The notes: generated by a model not told the origin, from the sequence alone. A DNA stretch of 64,000 nt from Roseivirga spongicola (GCF_001592965.1 NZ_LRPC01000028.1:682001-746000), one strand, 5' to 3'; shown: positions 27,168 through 37,559, numbered from the stretch's first letter. Numbers and translations are program-made.

Positions 27168-28205
27168 TTATTGATGATAATATTTCTTTTTCAGCCAGAA
27201 CGAAACTCTAACCAGAAGAATAAGTGCCGGAACTTCTACTAGCGGACCAATAACGCCAGCAAAAGCTTGGCCTGAATTCAAGCCAAAGACAGCAATAGCT
27301 ACTGCAATAGCTAACTCAAAGTTGTTTCCTGCAGCTGTAAATGCGATAGAGGCATTTTTGTCATATTCAGCCCCCATTGCTTTACTAAAAAAGAACCCAA
27401 TGAAGAACATTAAGCCAAAATATATCAGAAGTGGAATGGCAATTCTAACCACATCTAGTGGAATTTCAACAATGAGCTCTCCCTTTAGAGAGAACATCAC
27501 TACAATAGTAAATAATAGCGCTATTAATGTAATGGGAGAAATGGTAGGGATAAACTTTTCTGTATACCATTTTTCTCCCTTCAACTTAACAAGAATAAGC
27601 CTACTGAGTAAACCCAACATAAAGGGCACACCTAAGTAAATAGCAACACTCTCGGCTATAGTAGCAATGGAAATATCGACAATAGCGCCCTCCATGCCGA
27701 ACAACGGAGGCAACTTAGTAATGAATAGCCAAGCATAAAAACTATATCCAAACACTTGAAAAACGCTATTTAAGGCTACTAAACCAGCCCCATACTCGCT
27801 ATTACCTTCAGCTAAATCGTTCCAAACGAGCACCATTGCAATGCATCTTGCCAGACCAATAAGAATAAGTCCTACCAAGTAATCCGGATGATCTTGCAGG
27901 AAAATCATGGCCAGAGCGAACATCAACATAGGACCGATTACCCAATTGAGAATCAGTGAAATCGATAGAATTTTCACATTTCTGAATACCTGAGGTAAAA
28001 GCTTATAATTCACTTTTGCTAATGGAGGGTACATCATCAAAATCAATCCAATGGCAATTGGCACATTGGTAGAGCCACTACTAAATGAATTAATGAAGTT
28101 GGAAGTGGAAGGCACAAAATAACCTAAGCCAACACCAATGGCCATGGCTAGAAAAATCCATAAGGTTAAGTACTGGTCTAGAAAACTTAATTTTTTATTA
28201 CTCAT
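27168..28205 (-). CDS. acr3: ACR3-family arsenite efflux transporter
   Basis: A 345-residue inner-membrane transporter with ten helices, of the ACR3 type that exports arsenite (As(III)) and sometimes antimonite. Seen: [43 protein letters not shown] with the conserved Cys, and [17 protein letters not shown]. It follows arsR on the same strand with a 106-base gap that holds a second copy of the operator-like motif, so it is surely under ArsR control. Also called ArsB in older annotation, but it is not homologous to ArsB proper. Confidence 0.93.
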   Translation of the reverse strand: MSNKKLSFLDQYLTLWIFLAMAIGVGLGYFVPSTSNFINSFSSGSTNVPIAIGLILMMYPPLAKVNYKLLPQVFRNVKILSISLILNWVIGPMLMFALAMIFLQDHPDYLVGLILIGLARCIAMVLVWNDLAEGNSEYGAGLVALNSVFQVFGYSFYAWLFITKLPPLFGMEGAIVDISIATIAESVAIYLGVPFMLGLLSRLILVKLKGEKWYTEKFIPTISPITLIALLFTIVVMFSLKGELIVEIPLDVVRIAIPLLIYFGLMFFIGFFFSKAMGAEYDKNASIAFTAAGNNFELAIAVAIAVFGLNSGQAFAGVIGPLVEVPALILLVRVSFWLKKKYYHQ

Positions 28206-28280
28206 TGAATTATCTCTTTGTAAGTGAATGGTCTTTATTTTTTAGGGGAAATAGACAGCAATCTCAATAAACTATTCATT

Positions 28281-28293
28281 GCAATATTACGAT
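28281..28293. promoter_or_regulatory. Candidate ArsR operator upstream of acr3
   Basis: GCAATATTACGAT is the same 13 bases as in the motif upstream of arsR. Only the right half of the palindrome is intact here (left half ATTG instead of ATCG). It lies 76 bases upstream of the acr3 start. Confidence 0.6.
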
Positions 28294-28311
28294 TAATAAA
28301 GTCAAATTTTT

Positions 28312-28647
28312 TTAACAACAATTCTTCTTATCCACAGTCTCTAACTGATCGAAAAGCTCATTAAACAAACGCTTAAACTCATTCCACTTTTCAGGAGCAA
28401 TACAATAACTCATACTCACCCCCTCTATAGTGCCTTGAACGATTCCTATCTCCTTCAACTCTCTCAAGTGTTGGCTGATGGTAGCTTGTGCTAAACCCAA
28501 TTCCTGAACCAAATCTCCGTTAATGCAGGCATTGGTCTTTATAAGGTGTTGAAGAATGGCTATGCGTGCAGGATGAGCCAAAACCTTAGCCATTTGTGCT
28601 AAGCCATTTTGTTCCTTCGTAAACAAGTCTGTTCTAGATACGCCCAT
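28312..28647 (-). CDS. arsR: ArsR-family metalloregulator
   Basis: A 111-residue winged-helix repressor of the ArsR/SmtB family: LAHPARIAILQHLIK, LVQELGLAQATISQHLRELKEIGIVQGTIEG (recognition helix AQATISQHL), and a C-terminal Cys pair (Cys110-Cys111). The usual ELCVCDL box is absent, so arsenite probably binds another set, with Cys41, Cys82 and Cys110/111 as candidates (inference). It should repress its own gene and acr3 and release DNA on binding As(III). Operator-like palindromes lie upstream of both genes. Confidence 0.9.
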   Translation of the reverse strand: MGVSRTDLFTKEQNGLAQMAKVLAHPARIAILQHLIKTNACINGDLVQELGLAQATISQHLRELKEIGIVQGTIEGVSMSYCIAPEKWNEFKRLFNELFDQLETVDKKNCC

Positions 28648-28661
28648 TAATCAATCTTTCG

Positions 28662-28679
28662 TATCGCAATATTACGATA
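28662..28679. promoter_or_regulatory. Candidate ArsR operator upstream of arsR
   Basis: TATCGCAATATTACGATA is an almost perfect 18-bp palindrome (one mismatched pair) 15 bases upstream of the arsR start. Its core recurs before acr3 and fits the ATCG-spaced operators known for the ArsR family. Confidence 0.75.
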
Positions 28680-28834
28680 TAGTCTTGAGACAACCTCAAT
28701 ACTATTTAGATTTTTCAATTTGGATTAGTGGTCAACCGAGAATAATCGCGCGACTATCTCTGATCTTAAAACCTTATTAAGGCATAATAGCCAATATTAG
28801 ATCTGTAGGAATAAAATGCAAAGTTGATAAAAAT

Positions 28835-28864
28835 AAAAAAGCCAGTCAGAAATGACCGGCTTTT
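28835..28864 (-). terminator. Intrinsic terminator after the tRNA-Thr pair
   Basis: GCCAGTCA (28841-28848) and TGACCGGC (28853-28860) pair with one G-T; read on the minus strand, a run of six T follows. It lies directly past the second tRNA. Confidence 0.85.
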
Positions 28865-28865
28865 G

Positions 28866-28938
<73 letters not shown>

Positions 28939-28977
28939 ATCGCTTTAATATTTTTTTTACCTTTTAAGGCTTCAAAG

Positions 28978-29050
<73 letters not shown>

Positions 29051-29144
29051 TTTTGCTTAAAGCGAGTGCAAATATAAAAGTCGCATTTTAATATTCAAAC
29101 CCCTCCAAAACTAAATTCAAAACTATTTCTGAAGAGGCAGAAAA

Positions 29145-31175
29145 TCAAAGACTTCTCAAAATACGAAGTTGCTTTTTTAGCTCCTTCACTTCTTCAACGG
29201 CCTTATCGATCTTCTGATCGAACTCTCCTTTGAGCTTATCGGCTGTCTTACTATTGGCGAAGAATGTTAAATTATTTCTCCAAAGGGCTATGTTGTCTTC
29301 CAACTCGGAAATCTGTCTTCTTAGAGCTCCCTCCTTCTTATTAAGCCTTCTATTACCACCTGGCCCACTCTGTAAACCAGTCATTTCAGCTCTAATAACT
29401 AAAGACTCTGTTTCATTCTCCTCAAGGTTCAGCGAGCCAGCGTAAGCCTCTAGCGCCTCAGAAAATTGAGACTCTATAGTTTTAATTGCATTTCTAGGAA
29501 CAAAACCGATGCTATTAAACTGCTCTACCAGTTCCATCAATTCTGCTTCGCTTCCACCAGCCTCTTTGGCTTTATCACTGATGGTATTGATAATGGCCTC
29601 TTTAGCCTTTTGGTTGTTTACATAACCAGCTTCAGCCTTGTTCTGGTGAGATCTTCGGTTATTAAAGAAGGCATCGCAAGCCGCTTTAAAACGCTCGTAA
29701 ATCTCGTTTCGCTTCTTCTCTGGCACCGGACCTATTTCTTTCCACTGTCTTTGAAGCTTCTTTAATTGTTCGGAAGTTTTATCCCACTCTTCGCTTTTAG
29801 AAAGCTCTTCAGCCTCTTCGGCCAATTTGACTTTCTTCTCTAAGTTTTCCTTTCGCTGACCTTCTAAAGTTTTGAAGAACTCATTTTTATGAGCAAAGAA
29901 TTGCTTAAAACTCCCCCAGAAACCTTTATTAATCTCTTTAGCCTTCTCTCTTGGTACACCACCTATAGCATCCCACTTTTTCTGGATAGCTAAAATCTCT
30001 TTCGTTTTAGCATTCCAGGCATTAATTCTATCCGATTTAAAGTCAGTAAAAGGCAGAAGCTCTTGAACCAAGGCCTCTTTTTTAACCAAGTTTTCCTTTA
30101 GTTCACCTTTCAGGTCTTCTAAATAGTCTTTTCTTTTTCTGTATATGTTGTCAGAGGCAGTTTTGAATCTCTGCCATAATTCTTCTTGAACCTCTTTTGG
30201 TACAGGACCAACGTGTTTATATTCTTCGTGAAGTTCGTTGAGCTGAATGACAGCATCTTTTATGTTATCTAGCTTATCTAGTGCTTCTGCTTTTTCGCAA
30301 AGCTCTTTTTTCGCCTCAAGATTCTTCTTTCTATCTAACTCTTTTAGCTCAAATAGGATATGTCTATTATTGAAGAATCGGTCTAAAAGGGCATTATAGT
30401 TAGCCCAAAGCGTCTTATTATGCTGCGGAGGAACAGGGCCAATTTGCTTCCAAGCTTCCTGAATGTCTTTGATAGGTTTGATGCTGGTTGTAGCCTCTTC
30501 TCCATCTACCAATTCTCTCAGCTGACTTAATAGCTCTTCTTTCTTAACTAGGTTTCTCGTCTTGGCCTCTTCCTTTTCCTTATAAAAACTATGCTTTCTG
30601 TCTCTAATTAACCTATGACTAGCATCGAAGCGATTAAAAAGTTCGTCATGACGGAATTCGAAACTATCTTCTTCTCCACCATCGGCTTTGTACTTTTCTA
30701 GGGCTTCGGTGCGCAATCCTTGTTCCATTTCTTCGAAAAGCGGAACAATCTCTGCCAAAACCCTATCGGTTCGCTTGAAAGTAGTTTGCTGAGCGAGTTC
30801 TTCTATGGCTTCTACCAGTTGCTCTCTGCTATATTCAGAGTAATCTGGTAATTCCTCTTCATGATCTTCCTCGTCTTCGTCTTCATCTTCAGAATGGAGA
30901 TCATCTTCGGTTTCCAATTTTTTCTCTTTAGGCTCATCACCTTCCTTATTTTCGGAAACTTCAGAAGTTACTTCTACCACCGGCTCAACTTCTTTTTCTT
31001 CCGTTACTTCAGCTTGGGGAGTAACCTCATCTTTACTTGGCGAGTCTTCACCTTTTTCAGAAACCTGTTCAGAAGAAGCTACTTCTTGCGCTTCATTAGT
31101 GGTTTCATTCTTTTCTTCAGCTAGATTCTTGTTTTCCTCCTGATCTCCTTGCTGCATATTTTTTTCTTCGCTCAT
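29145..31175 (-). CDS. DUF349 repeat protein with acidic N-terminus
   Basis: A 676-residue cytoplasmic protein. The first 120 residues are a low-complexity, strongly acidic tail (runs of Glu and Asp, SEDEDEDEEDHEEE). At least four or five DUF349 repeats follow (motif W-x-x-I-G-P-V-P or similar: IQEAWKQIGPVPPQHNKTLW, LHEEYKHVGPVPKEVQEELW, IQKKWDAIGGVPREKAKEIN, LQRQWKEIGPVPEKKRNEIY), each helical. A coiled coil closes the protein. Its function is unknown; the family is widespread in Bacteroidota. The start is the first Met of the acidic tail. Confidence 0.9.
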   Translation of the reverse strand: MSEEKNMQQGDQEENKNLAEEKNETTNEAQEVASSEQVSEKGEDSPSKDEVTPQAEVTEEKEVEPVVEVTSEVSENKEGDEPKEKKLETEDDLHSEDEDEDEEDHEEELPDYSEYSREQLVEAIEELAQQTTFKRTDRVLAEIVPLFEEMEQGLRTEALEKYKADGGEEDSFEFRHDELFNRFDASHRLIRDRKHSFYKEKEEAKTRNLVKKEELLSQLRELVDGEEATTSIKPIKDIQEAWKQIGPVPPQHNKTLWANYNALLDRFFNNRHILFELKELDRKKNLEAKKELCEKAEALDKLDNIKDAVIQLNELHEEYKHVGPVPKEVQEELWQRFKTASDNIYRKRKDYLEDLKGELKENLVKKEALVQELLPFTDFKSDRINAWNAKTKEILAIQKKWDAIGGVPREKAKEINKGFWGSFKQFFAHKNEFFKTLEGQRKENLEKKVKLAEEAEELSKSEEWDKTSEQLKKLQRQWKEIGPVPEKKRNEIYERFKAACDAFFNNRRSHQNKAEAGYVNNQKAKEAIINTISDKAKEAGGSEAELMELVEQFNSIGFVPRNAIKTIESQFSEALEAYAGSLNLEENETESLVIRAEMTGLQSGPGGNRRLNKKEGALRRQISELEDNIALWRNNLTFFANSKTADKLKGEFDQKIDKAVEEVKELKKQLRILRSL

Positions 31176-31232
31176 ATCTTTTGACCTATCGGCTTACACC
31201 GCACCGTTACAAAACCAAATTTAGTAAAAGTA

Positions 31233-31817
31233 TTAATTCAATCGTGGGTCTACAGGGTAATTTGAAAACACCTTGTATTTACCGCCCATTTGCTTCAAAA
31301 TAGATTTCCAAAGTATATCTGACTCCATGTCGAAAATTTCAGAAGCAGTTGCCTTCTTTCTTACAAACCAAGACTGATTATCTAGCTCTTCTCGCAACTG
31401 CCCCGCACCCCATCCAGAATACCCTAGAAAAAACTGTATATCATCTTCATTGATCATTCCTGAATTGAGCAAAAACTTGATGCGCTCAAAATCTCCACTC
31501 CACTTAAGTTCATTATTCAACTCAATTGCACCAGGCACATCATCTTTCAATCTATGTACAAAGTGTAAGGTATTTTGTTCTACTGGCCCACCAACATTTA
31601 GATAACCATTAAAACTAATTTCCTCACTCATCACATCACTCAGGGTTAGATCGCTGATTTTATTCAATACTAAACCGAAAGTTCCTTCATCTGAATGCTC
31701 GCAAACCAGAATAACGGTGCGCTCAAAATTAGGATCAGTCAAGAATGGTTCTGAGATCAGGAAATCTCCTCTTTCAGGATCGGGAATGTTTTTGTCGTAT
31801 TCAAACATAGATTGCAT
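31233..31817 (-). CDS. YqgE/AlgH family protein
   Basis: A 194-residue protein of the YqgE/AlgH family with its typical opening (RGDFLISEPFLTDPNFERTVILVCEHSDEGTFGLVLNKISD), GGPVEQNTLHFVH and FLGYSGWGAGQLREEL. The family is conserved and cytoplasmic; its biochemical role is not settled. It could also start at the Met three codons later. It is separated by 57 bases from DUF349 downstream, so the two may be co-transcribed, and is divergent from pdxH. Confidence 0.92.
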   Translation of the reverse strand: MQSMFEYDKNIPDPERGDFLISEPFLTDPNFERTVILVCEHSDEGTFGLVLNKISDLTLSDVMSEEISFNGYLNVGGPVEQNTLHFVHRLKDDVPGAIELNNELKWSGDFERIKFLLNSGMINEDDIQFFLGYSGWGAGQLREELDNQSWFVRKKATASEIFDMESDILWKSILKQMGGKYKVFSNYPVDPRLN

Positions 31818-31899
31818 GGAGATGGAAATTATAAATGCATATTTACTTTGCCTAACGAAAACCGAAAAGTTTAACAGTTAATTTCGCCTATTATAACCT

Positions 31900-32553
31900 A
31901 TGTATGCCATGGCCGACAATATTGCTGACTTAAGAAAAGAATACACTAACGCCTCATTAGATATAGAATCTGCCAATTCGAACCCTTTTATTCAGTTCGA
32001 TAAGTGGTTTAAAGAAGCTCAACAAGCTGAGCTACCGGAACCAAACGCAATGGTTTTGAGTACTGTAGATACTCAAGGCCAGCCATTCCAAAGAACAGTA
32101 CTAATGAAAGCCCTAGACCAACAAGGTGTGGTTTTCTATACCAATTACAAAAGCCGCAAAGCAGAACAAATAGCCGAGAACAATAGGGTGAACATTCTAT
32201 TTCCTTGGTTTCCTATGGAAAGACAGGTTTCCATTCAGGGTAGAGCTGTAAAAGTAACTAATAAAGAATCTTTAAATTACTTTTTAAGCAGACCTCATGG
32301 AAGTCAGCTTGGGGCTTGGGTCTCTCAGCAGAGCTCTGTGATCAATTCTAGATCTATTCTTGAAATGAAACTAGCTGAGATTAAGCAGAAATTTAAAGAA
32401 GGAAAAGTACCTCTACCCGATTTTTGGGGTGGATATAGAGTTGAGCCTACTTCATTTGAATTTTGGCAGGGCAGACAAAACAGACTGCACGACAGATTGC
32501 TTTATGAAAAACAAGCCGATAATACTTGGAAGATCAGTCGGCTTTCGCCTTGA
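31900..32553 (+). CDS. pdxH: Pyridoxamine 5'-phosphate oxidase
   Basis: A 217-residue FMN enzyme that oxidises pyridoxine or pyridoxamine 5'-phosphate to pyridoxal 5'-phosphate, the last step of vitamin B6 synthesis and salvage. Family marks: PFQRTVLMKALDQQGVVFYTNYKSRKAEQIAENNRVNILFPW, ERQVSIQGRAVKV, SRPHGSQLGAWVSQQSSVI, the WQGRQNRLHDR motif and the RLSP end. The start could also be the ATG at 31909 (MADNIADLRKEY), which fits known N-termini better. Single gene, convergent with bshB1. Confidence 0.96.
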   Translation: MYAMADNIADLRKEYTNASLDIESANSNPFIQFDKWFKEAQQAELPEPNAMVLSTVDTQGQPFQRTVLMKALDQQGVVFYTNYKSRKAEQIAENNRVNILFPWFPMERQVSIQGRAVKVTNKESLNYFLSRPHGSQLGAWVSQQSSVINSRSILEMKLAEIKQKFKEGKVPLPDFWGGYRVEPTSFEFWQGRQNRLHDRLLYEKQADNTWKISRLSP

Positions 32554-32567
32554 TTAGCCTAAAACTT

Positions 32568-32612
32568 AAGTTCTATGTTCAAAGTCAGCATAAAACGTTG
32601 AACATAGAACTT
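32568..32612. terminator. 15-bp perfect inverted repeat between convergent genes
   Basis: AAGTTCTATGTTCAA (32568-32582) pairs perfectly with TTGAACATAGAACTT (32598-32612), loop 15 bases. It lies between the stops of pdxH and bshB1. There is no T-run, so termination is an inference from position. Confidence 0.55.
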
Positions 32613-32616
32613 GTCA

Positions 32617-33333
32617 CTATATAAGATCGAAGATGGTGCTAACTCCAGGAGTACGCTCAACTGTAAAGCCTTCTCCGTACTTCACTCCTATTTCATGACC
32701 ATAATGAATTCCTCTAGATTCTATCATTTGCCAGAATTCTGGAGAAGAAATATAGGTTTGAGGCTCTTTTGATTCAGGGTCGAAAAATTGTGATTTAAAC
32801 GCTTTTACTGCCTTTATTTTAGTATCCCAAGCGGAGGAAACGTCTACAATCACATCTGGGTTATGAGGAATGCTTTGTATGTAATGATAAACCGTCTTAG
32901 GCCTCCATGGCTTCTGCTCTTCTCCGTTCAGCTCGGTCTTAATCATTGCTAAACCCGACAGAAAACAGGCCTCTCTGGCTAATTCTGAAGCCCTTCCATG
33001 ATCTGAATGCCTGTCTTTGATAGCATTAGCCAAAACTATTTCTGGCTGGTATTTCCGGATCATCTTAATGACTTCCAATTGGTGCTCTTCATCATTCTTG
33101 AAGAATCCATCTCGAAACCCTAAGTTCTCTCTGGCCGAAAGCCCCATTATTTCGCCTGCAGCTTGAGCTTCCGATAATCTTATTTGAGGAGTACCTCGTG
33201 TGCCCAGCTCACCCTGAGTAAAATCAACTACTCCAGCCCTTTTGCCTGACTGGATAGCTTTAATCAGTGTTCCTGCGCACGATAACTCTACATCGTCTGG
33301 ATGAGCCGCTAGAGCTAGAATATCTAATTTCAT
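32617..33333 (-). CDS. bshB1: Bacillithiol biosynthesis deacetylase BshB1
   Basis: 238 residues from the ATG at 33333 (MKLDILALAAHPDD); the frame extends six codons upstream. It is a zinc LmbE-type N-acetylglucosaminyl-malate deacetylase with the metal motif AAHPDDVELSCAGTL and HSDHGRASELAREA. It makes GlcN-malate, the second step of bacillithiol, a low-molecular-weight thiol found in Bacteroidota and Firmicutes. It follows trxB closely (28 bases between start and the trxB stop), but a terminator-like hairpin overlaps the trxB end. Confidence 0.95.
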   Translation of the reverse strand: MKLDILALAAHPDDVELSCAGTLIKAIQSGKRAGVVDFTQGELGTRGTPQIRLSEAQAAGEIMGLSARENLGFRDGFFKNDEEHQLEVIKMIRKYQPEIVLANAIKDRHSDHGRASELAREACFLSGLAMIKTELNGEEQKPWRPKTVYHYIQSIPHNPDVIVDVSSAWDTKIKAVKAFKSQFFDPESKEPQTYISSPEFWQMIESRGIHYGHEIGVKYGEGFTVERTPGVSTIFDLI

Positions 33334-33349
33334 AGTAGTGGAAATAATC

Positions 33350-33378
33350 AAAAAAGGAGACTTAAGCCATCTCCTTTT
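33350..33378 (-). terminator. Terminator overlapping the trxB stop
   Basis: AAAAGGAGA (33352-33360) pairs with TCTCCTTTT (33370-33378); read on the minus strand it is followed by Ts. It includes the last codons of trxB and sits 17 bases before the bshB1 start, so it may attenuate read-through between the two redox genes. Confidence 0.65.
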
Positions 33379-34327
33379 GCGATTCTACTTCAAACTCTTT
33401 TTCTGCTAAGAATCTTTCTGCATCTAGTGCTCCCATACAACCTGTTCCGGCAGCGGTAACCGCCTGTCTGTAAATTCTATCGGCTGCGTCACCTGTTGCA
33501 AATACACCTTCAACGTTTGTCTTAGTAGACCCTGGTTGTACTTTCAAATAACCAGTCTCATCCATATCCAGATAGTCTTTAAAAATATCTGTGTTTGGCT
33601 TGTGCCCAATCGCTACAAAGAATCCACTAATATCTAAGTCTTTCGTTTCTTTGGTTTGATTATTCACTACGCGAACACCAGTTACACCAGTGTCATCTCC
33701 TAACACCTCTTCTGCTTCTGTATGCCACAGCACTTCAATATTTGGGGTATTTTTAACTCGCTCTTGCATAATGGTAGAAGCTCTCATCTCGTCTCTTCTT
33801 ACCAATAAATAAACTTTAGGACATAGATTGGCTAAATAAGTAGCTTCTTCAGCAGCTGTATCACCACCGCCAACTACGGCTACATTCTTTCCTTTGTAGA
33901 AAAAGCCGTCACATACTGCGCAAGCGGAAACTCCTTTGTTAGCAAAGGTTTTTTCAGACTCTAAGCCAAGGTATTTTGCACTAGCTCCTGTAGAAATGAT
34001 AACCGATTCAGCAGTAACTTCCACTTTATCATCAACCCAAACTTTTAATGGGTATTCTGAAAAATCAACCTTAGTAATTAGACCATAACGAACCTGTGTA
34101 CCAAAACGCTCAGCTTGCTTCTGCAGGTCTACCATCATCTGCGGACCATTGATACCTTCAGGGTAGCCAGGGAAATTCTCTACATCGTTGGTAGTTGTTA
34201 ACTGCCCACCAGGCTCTCCACCTGTATAGAGTACAGGGTTTAAGCCCGCTCTAGAGGCATAAATTGCTGCAGTGTAACCAGCCGGGCCAGACCCGATAAT
34301 CAAAACTTTTATATTTTCAGTTGCCAT
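33362..34327 (-). CDS. trxB: Thioredoxin-disulfide reductase
   Basis: A 321-residue FAD/NADPH flavoprotein that reduces thioredoxin. The FAD site is IIGSGPAGYTAAIYASRAG near residue 10, the redox disulfide is CAVCDG (about residues 136-141), the NADP site is VGGGDTAAEEATYLA and the end motif is GVFATGDAADRIYRQAVTAAGTGC. The length is normal for the low-molecular-weight class. It lies between rpoD and bshB1 on the same strand; both neighbours are separated by terminator-like hairpins. Confidence 0.97.
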   Translation of the reverse strand: MATENIKVLIIGSGPAGYTAAIYASRAGLNPVLYTGGEPGGQLTTTNDVENFPGYPEGINGPQMMVDLQKQAERFGTQVRYGLITKVDFSEYPLKVWVDDKVEVTAESVIISTGASAKYLGLESEKTFANKGVSACAVCDGFFYKGKNVAVVGGGDTAAEEATYLANLCPKVYLLVRRDEMRASTIMQERVKNTPNIEVLWHTEAEEVLGDDTGVTGVRVVNNQTKETKDLDISGFFVAIGHKPNTDIFKDYLDMDETGYLKVQPGSTKTNVEGVFATGDAADRIYRQAVTAAGTGCMGALDAERFLAEKEFEVESQKEMA

Positions 34328-34401
34328 CTATATCTCAAATTTTATCAAAACTAAACCATTAACAGTTTTATGCCAAAGAATTGTTCCTTATGTATAGAAA
34401 C

Positions 34402-34428
34402 AAAAAAAGGTGTCTTTTCAGACACCTT
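34402..34428 (-). terminator. Intrinsic terminator of rpoD
   Basis: AAGGTGTC (34407-34414) pairs with GACACCTT (34421-34428) with a 6-base loop and, on the minus strand, seven Ts. It lies 24 bases past the rpoD stop. Confidence 0.9.
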
Positions 34429-34451
34429 CCTAAATCTTATTTCCAATAAAG

Positions 34452-35315
34452 TTATCCAAGATACGGTTTCAAGGCTTTACTTCTCGATGTATGACGTAAC
34501 CTCCTGATTGCCTTTTCTTTAATCTGTCTTACACGCTCTCTAGTTAGGTTGAATTTCTCTCCAATTTCTTCTAGAGTCATTGAATGTTCACCGTTCAAAC
34601 CAAAGTAAAGTGTAATAACATCGGCCTCTCTTTGAGTTAAAGTAGAAAGCGCTCGCTGAACTTCTCTTCTCAAAGAGTCATTCATAAGACCAGTATCTGG
34701 TTTTTCTTCTGAGTCGTTTTCTAATACATCAAGTAAGCTATTCTCTTCACCCTGAACGAATGGCGCATCCATTGAAACGTGTCTACCTGAAATTTTCATG
34801 GTATCAACCACCTCGTTGGTAGTCACTTCCAATACTTCTGCTAATTCGTCTGGTGAAGGCTCACGCTCAAACTTCTGTTCAAGTTCAGAGAAGGTCTTTG
34901 AAATTTTATTCAATGAACCAACTCTGTTCAATGGCAAACGAACAATTCTAGATTGCTCAGCCAAAGCTTGAAGGATAGATTGTCTAATCCACCATACAGC
35001 ATATGAGATGAATTTAAAACCACGAGTTTCATCGAAACGCTGAGCGGCTTTAATCAAACCAAGGTTTCCTTCGTTGATCAAATCACCCAGAGATAAACCC
35101 TGATTTTGATATTGTTTCGCTACCGATACAACGAATCTCAAGTTGGCCTTGGTTAACTTTTCCAATGCCAGCTGATCTCCTTCGCGAATCCTTTGAGCAA
35201 GTGTTACTTCCTCGTCTGGAGTCAGTAGGTCTACCTTACCGATTTCCTGTAAATATTTATCCAGAGATTGTGACTCTCTGTTAGTAATCTGCTTACTAAT
35301 CTTAAGCTGTCTCAT
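34452..35315 (-). CDS. rpoD: Primary sigma factor RpoD/SigA, Bacteroidota short form
   Basis: A 287-residue sigma-70. Region 1.1 is absent, and the protein opens with region 1.2 ([21 protein letters not shown]). Region 2 is [61 protein letters not shown], region 3 follows, and region 4 is [29 protein letters not shown] type ([10 protein letters not shown]). This short form is the housekeeping sigma factor of the phylum and reads TTTG/TAnnTTTG promoters. A terminator follows the gene. Confidence 0.97.
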   Translation of the reverse strand: MRQLKISKQITNRESQSLDKYLQEIGKVDLLTPDEEVTLAQRIREGDQLALEKLTKANLRFVVSVAKQYQNQGLSLGDLINEGNLGLIKAAQRFDETRGFKFISYAVWWIRQSILQALAEQSRIVRLPLNRVGSLNKISKTFSELEQKFEREPSPDELAEVLEVTTNEVVDTMKISGRHVSMDAPFVQGEENSLLDVLENDSEEKPDTGLMNDSLRREVQRALSTLTQREADVITLYFGLNGEHSMTLEEIGEKFNLTRERVRQIKEKAIRRLRHTSRSKALKPYLG

Positions 35316-35398
35316 TCAAATAGATGATTTTCCCTCTTAAACACTTCCGAACAATTCATAAAATATGAAAAGTTCCATTTAAAACAACGCTGAGAATA

Positions 35399-37537
35399 CT
35401 AATTCTGTTCCGTATTCTTCTCTGGCTTAGGCAAAAGAACCTTTCTAGATAGTCTGAATTTACCAGTCTTCTTATCTATTCCGATAAGCTTCACAGTAAT
35501 TTCTTCTCCTACCTCAAGGACACCTTCCATTTTCTCTAAGCGCTCCCACTTGATTTCAGAAATATGAAGCAAGCCGTCTTTACCAGGCATGAATTCAATG
35601 AATGCACCAAATGGCATAATAGATTTCACTTTACCTTCGTAAACCTCTCCAACTTCTGGAACAGCAACAATGTTTTTGATGCGTTTCACAGCAGCGTCCA
35701 TTGCCGCCTTATCGATAGCAAATACGCTTACGATACCCTCATCATTAACTTCTTCAATGTTTACTGTAGCTCCAGTTTCTTTCTGAATCTCTTGGATTAC
35801 TTTACCACCTGGGCCAATTACGGCTCCAATTTGGTCTTTAGGAATACTGAATTTCTCACTTCTAGGTACATGAGGTTTGTAATCTTCTCTTGGCTGAGAA
35901 ACCACTTCATTCATTACACCTAAAATATGCTCTCTACCTTGCTTAGCTTGGTTTAGGGCTTCTTCTAGAACTTGGTAAGAAAGGCCGTCTACTTTAATAT
36001 CCATCTGACAAGCAGTGATACCCTTTGCAGTTCCAGTAACCTTAAAGTCCATATCACCTAAGTGATCTTCATCACCCAAAATATCAGAAAGAATAGCATA
36101 CTTTCCAGTTTCTGCATCGGATATCATACCCATTGCAATACCAGAAACAGGTCCAGAAATATTAACACCTGTATCCATTAGAGCCAATGAACCTGCACAA
36201 ACGGTAGCCATAGATGACGAACCATTAGATTCTAGAATGTCTGAAACCAAACGAATAGTATATGGATTCACTTCATCTGCTGGCAACACTTGCTTTAACG
36301 CTCTTAAAGCTAAGTTACCATGGCCAACTTCTCTTCTACCAGGACCTCTGTTTGGTCTAACCTCGCCAGTTGAGAAGCCAGGGAAATTATAGTGTAGTAT
36401 AAACTTGTTATAACCTGATTCGGTAGCACCGTCAATCATTTGCTCATCTAGCTTAGTACCTAAAGTACAAGATGTAAGCGACTGAGTTTCACCTCTAGTG
36501 AACACTGCAGAACCATGAGCAGATGGTAAGTAATCTACCTCACAAGTAATAGGTCTAACCTCTGTGAAGTCACGACCATCCAATCTTTTTCTTTCATCTA
36601 ACACAAAGTTTCTAGCCGCTTTTTTATGAAGCTTCTTGAAATATTGTGACAATAAGAAAGCATCGTATTCATGATCTTCTGGAAGAGACTCCATGAATTC
36701 ATCTTTGATAGCTTTCACATCGCTGCTTCTCACAGATTTATCTGCAGTTTGCTTAGATACAGCAGCATAAAGCTTAGGGTAAAGCTCCGACTGCATTTTC
36801 TCTAACAATTCTGGATCAGACTTTTCATGAGAGTACTCTCTCTTTTCTGTTGAACCAACTTCTTCGGCTAATTCAATCTGGGCCTGACACTGAACTTTAA
36901 TGGCTTCATGAGCAACTTTCATAGCTTCTAAAAGCTCTGCTTCAGAAACCTCTTTCATTTCGCCTTCAACCATCATAATGTTGTCCTTATCGGCAGCAAC
37001 AATAATATCAAGTTCAGACTCTTTTGTAGTTTCTTTATTTGGGTTAACAATGAACTCACCATTGTTTTTAACCACACGAACCTCAGAAATTGGTCCATTG
37101 AAAGGAATGTCTGACACTGACAATGCCGCAGAAGCAGCTAAAGCAGCGAGTGAATCAGGCATTACATTATCATCGTGTGAGATCATTGAGATCATCACCT
37201 GAGTGTCAGCATGATAATCGTCTGGAAAAAGAGGTCTTAAAGCTCTATCTACCAATCGGCTAATCAAAACTTCATGGTCTGATAGTTTTCCTTCTCTTTT
37301 AAGGAAGCCACCTGGTATTTTACCTGAGCTGGCGAATTTTTCTTGATAGTCTACAGAGAGTGGTAAGAAGTCTACATCTTCTTTGGCATCAGTAGCAGAG
37401 ACTACAGTGGCGAGCAACATGGTATTGCCCATTCTAACGACTACTGATCCATCGGCTTGTTTCGCTAGTTTACCCGTTTCTATGGTTATTTCCGCGCCAT
37501 CGGGCATTTTGATGGACTTTGTTACAATTTTCGACAT
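35399..37537 (-). CDS. pnp: Polyribonucleotide nucleotidyltransferase (PNPase)
   Basis: A 712-residue phosphorolytic 3'-5' exoribonuclease: two RNase PH domains ([38 protein letters not shown] in the first; [16 protein letters not shown] [29 protein letters not shown] and [20 protein letters not shown] in the second), then a KH domain with [10 protein letters not shown] (about 555-615) and an S1 domain ([31 protein letters not shown]). It degrades RNA and takes part in the degradosome. It follows rpsO, as in many bacteria, with two hairpins in the gap. Confidence 0.97.
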   Translation of the reverse strand: MSKIVTKSIKMPDGAEITIETGKLAKQADGSVVVRMGNTMLLATVVSATDAKEDVDFLPLSVDYQEKFASSGKIPGGFLKREGKLSDHEVLISRLVDRALRPLFPDDYHADTQVMISMISHDDNVMPDSLAALAASAALSVSDIPFNGPISEVRVVKNNGEFIVNPNKETTKESELDIIVAADKDNIMMVEGEMKEVSEAELLEAMKVAHEAIKVQCQAQIELAEEVGSTEKREYSHEKSDPELLEKMQSELYPKLYAAVSKQTADKSVRSSDVKAIKDEFMESLPEDHEYDAFLLSQYFKKLHKKAARNFVLDERKRLDGRDFTEVRPITCEVDYLPSAHGSAVFTRGETQSLTSCTLGTKLDEQMIDGATESGYNKFILHYNFPGFSTGEVRPNRGPGRREVGHGNLALRALKQVLPADEVNPYTIRLVSDILESNGSSSMATVCAGSLALMDTGVNISGPVSGIAMGMISDAETGKYAILSDILGDEDHLGDMDFKVTGTAKGITACQMDIKVDGLSYQVLEEALNQAKQGREHILGVMNEVVSQPREDYKPHVPRSEKFSIPKDQIGAVIGPGGKVIQEIQKETGATVNIEEVNDEGIVSVFAIDKAAMDAAVKRIKNIVAVPEVGEVYEGKVKSIMPFGAFIEFMPGKDGLLHISEIKWERLEKMEGVLEVGEEITVKLIGIDKKTGKFRLSRKVLLPKPEKNTEQN

Positions 37538-37559
37538 ATATAGTTTTTAAAATAAGAAA

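Noticed and set aside
29145..31175. Antisense frames against the DUF349 gene rich in Phe and Leu.
   Set aside because: They come from the complement of Glu/Lys-rich codons and do not look like real proteins.
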